From assembly GCA_021307315.1 (NCBI GenBank), contig JAJSPD010000001.1, forward strand, positions 682,001 through 746,000: a stretch of 64,000 nucleotides of DNA. The letters run 5' to 3'. Position numbers and translations under genes: made by a program. The notes below the pieces were generated by a model. It had not been told where the DNA came from and searched no databases. It worked only from the letters and a program-made list of their open reading frames with translations. Below, one piece after another: positions 58,863 through 64,000 of the stretch. This DNA is from Bisporella sp. PMI_857 (lineage: Eukaryota; Ascomycota; Leotiomycetes; Helotiales; Helotiaceae). How positions within the stretch are numbered: position 1 is the stretch's first letter; each line of letters starts with the position of its first letter.

Positions 58863-61537
58863 ATGAACCAGGAGTCGCCAGCGTCATTGAGTTCTGGACC
58901 TCCCCCGAACCAAAGAAAGGAGAGGGGCGCAATAGCCGCCCAGGTGAGTCTTGATATCCTTCCCTATGCTGTCAGATGTGACCTGCCTGCCTGTCATCAA
59001 TATTTGAGACGTGCATTATAGCTGCCACCTCTTGACATTATGACTAATGATTGGGGGTTTTTTTTTGAAGGCCTGTGATACCTGCCGATCAAGGAAGCAA
59101 AAATGTGACGAGCAACGACCAAAGTGCGGTTTATGCCAGAGGATGAAGTTGGAGTGTAGGTATCGGGAGCCACAACCGACAAAGTAAGTAGTGTTGCAGA
59201 CTGACTTGCATAACTTACCTCCTGGGATTTGCAGGTCGTAGAACGTGTGCGGAGCTTGACTTACAATTTTCTTTGCAGAAAAGACAAAACGCTGGTTGAG
59301 ATTCTTGACAGACTGACTAGTCTTGAAGGCAAGGTTGATCGATTGCCCACTACCCACAATGCTGGTTTCGGGCCGCCACAGCCCTCCCCTATGAGCCAGC
59401 CCTCTTTCAGCACAAGTACGGAAGATGACCCAAGCTCTTATTCTTCCCCAGCTTCGTACCGAACATCACAACAGCCGAGTTCGAGTGGTCGCCCAGTTGG
59501 GATAGCTCAGCCCTATCGGCATTCAGCTGCAGCTCATAGAATGCTAATATGGCCTGCAATACAGCAGCTCCTACTACAGTCCGTGTCGCCGAGTATAGCA
59601 GATATGAAGATTCTTGAGCAAGAAGGGACTTCCTTCATGATTTCAATACATCGAGGAATGCCAAATTTGCCTATGGATGACTTTGTCCCAGACCGAAACT
59701 TCGTGGGCATGCAGTCGCAGGCAGCTAGAAGCGCTGGGGGCCAGAGAGTAACATTTCCAACGCTGAATCGAGCAGAGATGCACCGTTTGGCGACTTCGTA
59801 TTTCGACACCTTCAATTTAATTTACCCTTTCATGGACAGACAGACATTTCTCTTAGAGACTCTGGCCAGGGTTCACTCTGAAGGCTTTGATGGTGATACA
59901 GACTCAGTGATAGCTCTACTCGTGTTTGCCTTGGGAGAGTTGGCTATTGAAAGCGCTGCTGGTCCTCCCATAGAGGTCTATAATGGCCGCCCAAGTGGTG
60001 TTAAAGGTGGCACTGCAACCAAACCTCCAGGACTTGCTTATTTTAATGAAGCAAGGAAACGTATGGGTTTTGTAGTAACCCACTGTGATCTGGAGACAGT
60101 TCAAATATTTTCATTAGCTGCGTATGATTCATCCCGTAGGCCATTTATCATTAGCAGAAAACTCACTATTGAATGCAGTATGTACTACGAATCTTGCTCT
60201 CGCCATTTGGTATGTCCTAGTTGAACCCTTGCCGAAGGTAAAGTGCTTATTCTTTGTACACAGGACTTCTGGCGAATGTCTGTATCTGCATCGTCTGCCT
60301 GTAAAGTTCTTGTCACGTGGTAGGAGCTTTTCCTCCGGTCAAGTTCAATATGCCTTCTATTACTGACGCGGAACAGCAATCCGATCGAGTGGAATTCACA
60401 ACGGGGTGACCTCATCAAGCGGTCCTTCTGGCATTGTGCCATCATGGAAACGTAAGTGCATATATTGCCGCATTTAATAAGAAAAGTAGCCTAATTGGCT
60501 TTAGAGGCTTGTATCTTGAACTTGATTTGCCACCAACAGGTTTGATTGAGCTCGAAGAACATATCGGCCTACCTAGCTTCAACGGGCCATATTGCGAAGC
60601 AGATCATAGAGGCAATCAATCGTCGCATTTTGAGGCACATTTCGCCTCACAGGTTGCTCTGCGACGACTTTGTGCCATCATTCATCAAACCCTCAGTAAC
60701 TGTAAGTCATGCAAGAACTCTTTCAAAATAGTATAGTAGCCAATGAAAAACTAGCACCTTCAACCACAGGGTCACAGAGCAACTTTAGTGCCCCTCCATT
60801 AGAGTCAATGAAGGAATTGGGATCACAACTTGATCAGTGGCGAACTTTACTTCCGCAAAATCTTCAGTGGGCGGAAGATCATCCAGAGGACTTTCCGTCT
60901 CCCCAAACACGGAGCACGAGAAGATTCGAAGAACCTGTCGATCCAAATTTACAGGCACCAACTGGCCATCCGCTATTCACTTCAGATTTGAGTGCTGACT
61001 ATATTCGATACCCCTATGTCTATGACGTCCAAGTCGCCCTGCTTAGGACAAGGTATTATTATGCAAAGTACATGCTCTATCGGCCTTACGTGTACAAAGC
61101 TTTACATTTTCCGAATACTATGGCTCGGGAAGATTATGATGGGGCTGCAGAGTGTCTACGTGTAGGTTACTCACCCTCCTCTCTCTTTCTCTTTCTCGTC
61201 TATTTCGAGCCATATCTAAAGTGTATGGAACTAATATTATACACAGTGTTGCCTGAAGTGGCCGCTTGCCTTGTCCCCAGCCTCAAGACGCAAAAGGATG
61301 ATCCCTTACCTATTCTGCTGGTCCCAGAACTTCCTGTCTATCCTCATCATCATACACCTGACTACACATAACGAAGTTTTGAGGAATATCCGGACGCAGC
61401 TCTGCGGACCAAGGTTCGAGTCTGAGATTGGCGCCACGGTGGACACAATGATTGATTGGATACGAGACTTGAAGAGTAGTGATCCCATCTCATTGTGGTG
61501 TTGGAAGATTTTAAAAGGTATCTATCGCTTAGAGTAA
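58863..61537 (+). CDS. Zn(II)2Cys6 transcription factor with fungal-specific domain (703 aa)
   Basis: Nine exons: 58863-58943, 59071-59183, 59279-60121, 60179-60209, 60264-60319, 60377-60451, 60505-60701, 60737-61161 and 61247-61537, all phases consistent. Exon 2 encodes the binuclear cluster ACDTCRSRKQKCDEQRPKCG plus LCQRMKLEC (CX2CX6CX6CX2CX6C). Exon 3 opens with a short coiled coil (LVEILDRLTSLEGKVDRL). The fungal_trans-type regulatory domain follows (SYFDTFNLIYPFMDRQTFLL, VIALLVFALGELAIESA, FSLAAMYYESCSRHL). C-terminal DMVDWIRDLKS-like helix and IYRLE end. Targets unknown; the nearest genes are an SDR and the N-demethylase-like gene. Exon 4 (31 nt) is the least certain. Confidence 0.9.
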
Positions 61538-61886
61538 TAAATGCAAGAATGAGAATTATGGCAAATGAGCAAACGAGATGGGGGATTTGAGTAACAGTGA
61601 TGTGGTAGCATAAGTATACGCGCTATGACTGGCATGTTTTAATGATTGCATGATAAAGGCATTTTGGTCTGTCTATTAGCGTCACTTTCTCACCTGCAAA
61701 ATTGGCGATGGCGTTTTATTATACCAAGGAGGGTGGCTAGCCACATAGAGGAACAATTGTATCTAGAGGAGTTGGAAACATACAAAAGAGCTTACGCTCA
61801 GATGCTTCAATATTTTACTTCTGGAGTTAGGTGTCGCAGTGCCATGTCCTAGTTATTGTATCGTCTACACTGTTCATAACACATAT
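61538..61886. other. Intergenic, convergent 3' flanks
   Basis: About 350 bases between the Zn2Cys6 and SDR stops; no gene supported. Confidence 0.5.
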
Positions 61887-62921
61887 CTACAACTTCGCCT
61901 TTCTTACATATGAATCATCCAGCAAATAATCCGGATACTGAACCAGTGAGTTCATCCCTCCCGGAGACCGCCAATTCCCACCATCTATAACCAACACCTC
62001 GCCGCTCACAAAACTCCCTGTATCAGCAAACAGATATACCGTCCCATCCGCAATCTCCTTTACCGTCCCGTACCGCTGCAGCGGCACCCTCTTAAACGCG
62101 CTCCCCTTCGCTTCTGCCTCCCTATTCCCCAACCTTGCCATGCCCTCCGTGCCTGCAATTGGCCCTGGGGTGATGACGTTACTCGTCAGACCTCTTGGAC
62201 CATATTCAATGGCTGCGTTAGCAGAAATGGCATCTACGCCGGCTTTTGCGGCGGAGACGTGCGCCTGGAGAGGCATGCCTGTGTAGTGGAATGTTGCGGA
62301 GATGAATATTATCCTGCCTCCTGTAGAGGTCGCGGTGGCAGTATTGGGGTTCTTCGATGCGGATGTGAGGAGATGAGGAAGCGTTGCTTTGAGGGTGTTG
62401 AAGGAGCCGAGGGTGTCGATTTCTAGGACGGTGCGGAAGGCGTTGGATGATAGGCCGGCAATTGGCGCGAGAAAGTTACCAGCTGCTCCAGCTCTATTAT
62501 CAGTGCGTTAGTATGGACAACTATATTTACGAAAAAGGCATAATAACGTACATGCAATAGTCGATCCCTCCGAGCTCCTCCACGCACCGCGCAACAGCTT
62601 TCTCTAAGCTCTCGATGGATCGTACGTCCACGGCTCCTATGCCTATCACCTTTGCGCCTGCGCGGGCCGTGGCTATGTTTTTGGCCATAGATTCGGTTTT
62701 CTCGACGCTCCGGCCGACGATGCACGCGTTCGCGCCTAGGTGGACGAGAGCTCGGACTTGTGCGCTGCAAATGGTGCCTGCACCACCTGTGCAGAAGACC
62801 ACTTTCTTATCTATCGGTCGCAGGTCAGTGTGTGGATATTCGAGGCTGGAAAGGCGGATTCCATACCAAAAATGCCATCTCTCCAGACATTGGAAAGATA
62901 TTCGGATCTAGGGACAGCCAT
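61887..62921 (-). CDS. Peroxisomal 2,4-dienoyl-CoA reductase-like SDR (Sps19 type)
   Basis: Exons 62921-62867, 62810-62552 and 62493-61887, 306 residues. Begins MAVPRSEYLSNVWRDGIFDK, which is typical of this group. NADPH fold: VVFCTGGAGTICSAQVRALV and ACIVGRS; then IDYCIAGAAGNFLAP (across intron 2) and the active-site region HYTGMPLQAHVSAAKAGVDA. As in other 2,4-dienoyl-CoA reductases the usual SDR Tyr of YxxxK is replaced while the Lys stays. The C-terminus is AKL, a peroxisomal targeting signal type 1. The enzyme reduces dienoyl-CoA intermediates in beta-oxidation of unsaturated fatty acids with double bonds at even positions. Strong family call. Confidence 0.92.
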
Positions 62922-63411
62922 TGGAGTTTATCGTGGTTAGCAGCGTGTGGGAGGGTTCAAAGCAGGGATATATTGCTGAAGGATGTGACTGTATATTTTT
63001 ATAGCAATAAGAAAGGTTGCCCTGGCATAGAGTGAGCGTCTTATAGCTGAAAGGACTGGCTCTTGACACGTTATTTCAAGTATCATGGCAAAGGCCCAGC
63101 CGATTTTGTTAAGTAATCAACCCGGGCCCAAGGCTGTGGTACCCATCAACCGAGGCTCGCGGGGCACGGAGACAAAGGCACCAATCCATTCCCCTTTGAG
63201 GCAAGACTCCAAGCCTCAGGCACGCAGCGGGAGAGACATGGGTCTTGTTTGAATCAAAGCGCCCAGTAACGACGTCAATCTGGACAACGCAGACGCCGCT
63301 TGAGTCGACTTCAGTTCAACCTTTGAGCAGCAACAAACATTCATCCGTCGTCTCGATTTCTCGCCTACGGTCTCTCACTCTAGATTGATTACGGTTGAAG
63401 GGCTCGATAAG
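62922..63411. promoter_or_regulatory. Divergent promoter of SDR and ATG33
   Basis: About 490 bases between divergent start codons. Pyrimidine-rich leader with TCTC runs before the ATG33 start; no specific operator assigned. Confidence 0.5.
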
Positions 63412-64000
63412 ATGGCTACACGCACTGTCTCCTCGCTCAAGTTCGTGGGCTCTATTTCGCTGGGTCTCCTCACCGTATGTACCCCTCCAAGTCTTGTCTC
63501 GGCCTTCTTTTACTTCCCGTCTATAGGCAATATCTACCCCAAATATGGAAGCTAATCATTGCATGTCTAGGGCCTCTCATACACCTTAAGCACGCTTACA
63601 CTGCCCACACTCCTCACTCTCCCAACTGCTACGAGCGCATCCAAAGCTTTCACAAACCTGACCACCGTCTCCCTAACACACCTTCGCGTCCTAGCCAGCA
63701 TATCGAGTAGTTCTTTTATCCTGGCCTACGTCTTCTCGCCTCGGTCGCAAAAGCACCCTTATCTTCTCTGGACCACACTCTTCGTAGCCGGCAGCGCGCT
63801 CACCGACTTTGTACTACCTACCCCACGAAAAACAGTTAGCTCCCGTACAGCACCAAAGAAGCGGGAACAAAATTTAAGACCTATGGACGCCAGCTATGAG
63901 GTTGTCGGACACGATAGCAATAGCGAAGGTACGCAGAGCGAGGCGGAGGTAGAGGATGAGGTTAATGGTGAGGAGGTTCGCGAGCAGATGGAAGGCTTTA
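63412..64000 (+). CDS. ATG33: Atg33-like mitochondrial outer-membrane mitophagy factor (3' partial)
   Basis: Exon 1 is 63412-63474 and exon 2 starts at 63571 and runs off the window. The protein starts MATRTVSSLKFVGSISLGLL, then TGLSYTLSTLTLPTLLTLPT, a second hydrophobic pair (LRVLASISSSSFILAYVF, LLWTTLFVAGSALTDFVLPT), then an acidic soluble tail (SYEVVGHDSNSEGTQSEAEV). The N-terminal block KFVGS-SLGLL-TGLSYTLST and the helix pattern match fungal Atg33, which in yeast is needed for mitophagy, mostly in stationary phase. About 164 residues are visible of an expected 190-220. The intron gives the expected LLTGLSYT junction. Confidence 0.82.

Noticed and set aside
1..64000. tRNA, rRNA, CRISPR or intact transposon
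   Set aside because: Scanned by eye for T-loop (GTTCRA) contexts, regular direct repeats with spacers, terminal repeats and transposase/reverse transcriptase motifs; none convincing. A tRNAscan or RepeatMasker run would settle it.

Overview
The window is nuclear DNA of a filamentous ascomycete. Genes carry many short introns (about 45-100 nt, GT..AG, with CTAAC-like branch points), intergenic gaps are small, and the protein families are typical of Pezizomycotina (fungal adenylate cyclase, Crz1, Zn2Cys6 factor, Atg33, TOXD-like reductase). The general look of the proteins suggests a leotiomycete (Botrytis/Sclerotinia-like), but that is an impression, not a search result. No rRNA, tRNA, CRISPR array or intact transposon was seen. 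All exon boundaries were derived by hand from splice signals, reading phase and family knowledge.

Layout. 1-6216: adenylate cyclase (5' end outside the window). 7165-9288: a J-domain protein and a small membrane protein, divergently transcribed. 9774-11590: a basic/Ser-rich protein and PRA1/Yip3 in a very tight, overlapping minus-strand arrangement. 12592-16134: ERJ5-type ER J-protein and a sugar-type MFS transporter, convergent. 16135-19039: a gene-poor stretch with a broken coding relic and one possible small secreted protein. 19040-24611: Kin4-like kinase, HAD phosphatase and M20 carboxypeptidase. 25141-29312: RING protein and a 2OG-type oxygenase. 31120-38213: COX23, NAA25/MDM20, ILM1 and the geranylgeranyltransferase-I beta subunit. 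40229-44493: CRZ1 and a zinc-less MDR enoyl-reductase-like enzyme, convergent. 44494-47564: a gene-poor stretch with a second broken relic. 47565-53329: a very long, repetitive Trp/Gly-acidic-lysine protein. 54828-56418: HRQ/DUF3445 haem-type N-demethylase-like protein. 58863-62921: Zn2Cys6 transcription factor and peroxisomal 2,4-dienoyl-CoA-reductase-like SDR, convergent. 63412-end: Atg33 (cut by the window).

Functional themes are mostly housekeeping and signalling: cAMP signalling (adenylate cyclase), calcium/calcineurin signalling (Crz1), protein prenylation and Rab handling (GGTase-I beta, PRA1), ER protein quality (ERJ5), and mitochondria-related functions (Cox23, NatB auxiliary subunit, Ilm1, Atg33). 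I see no secondary-metabolite cluster: the MDR reductase, MFS transporter and Zn2Cys6 factor are far apart with no synthase. The least explained object is the roughly 1,900-residue protein at 47565-53329, with about 20 tandem modules of acidic residues, a WG/GW tryptophan core and a poly-lysine tail. Other leads are the PRA1 overlap with an ORF that lacks a start codon, and a splice option that removes the stop codon of the GGTase-I beta gene.
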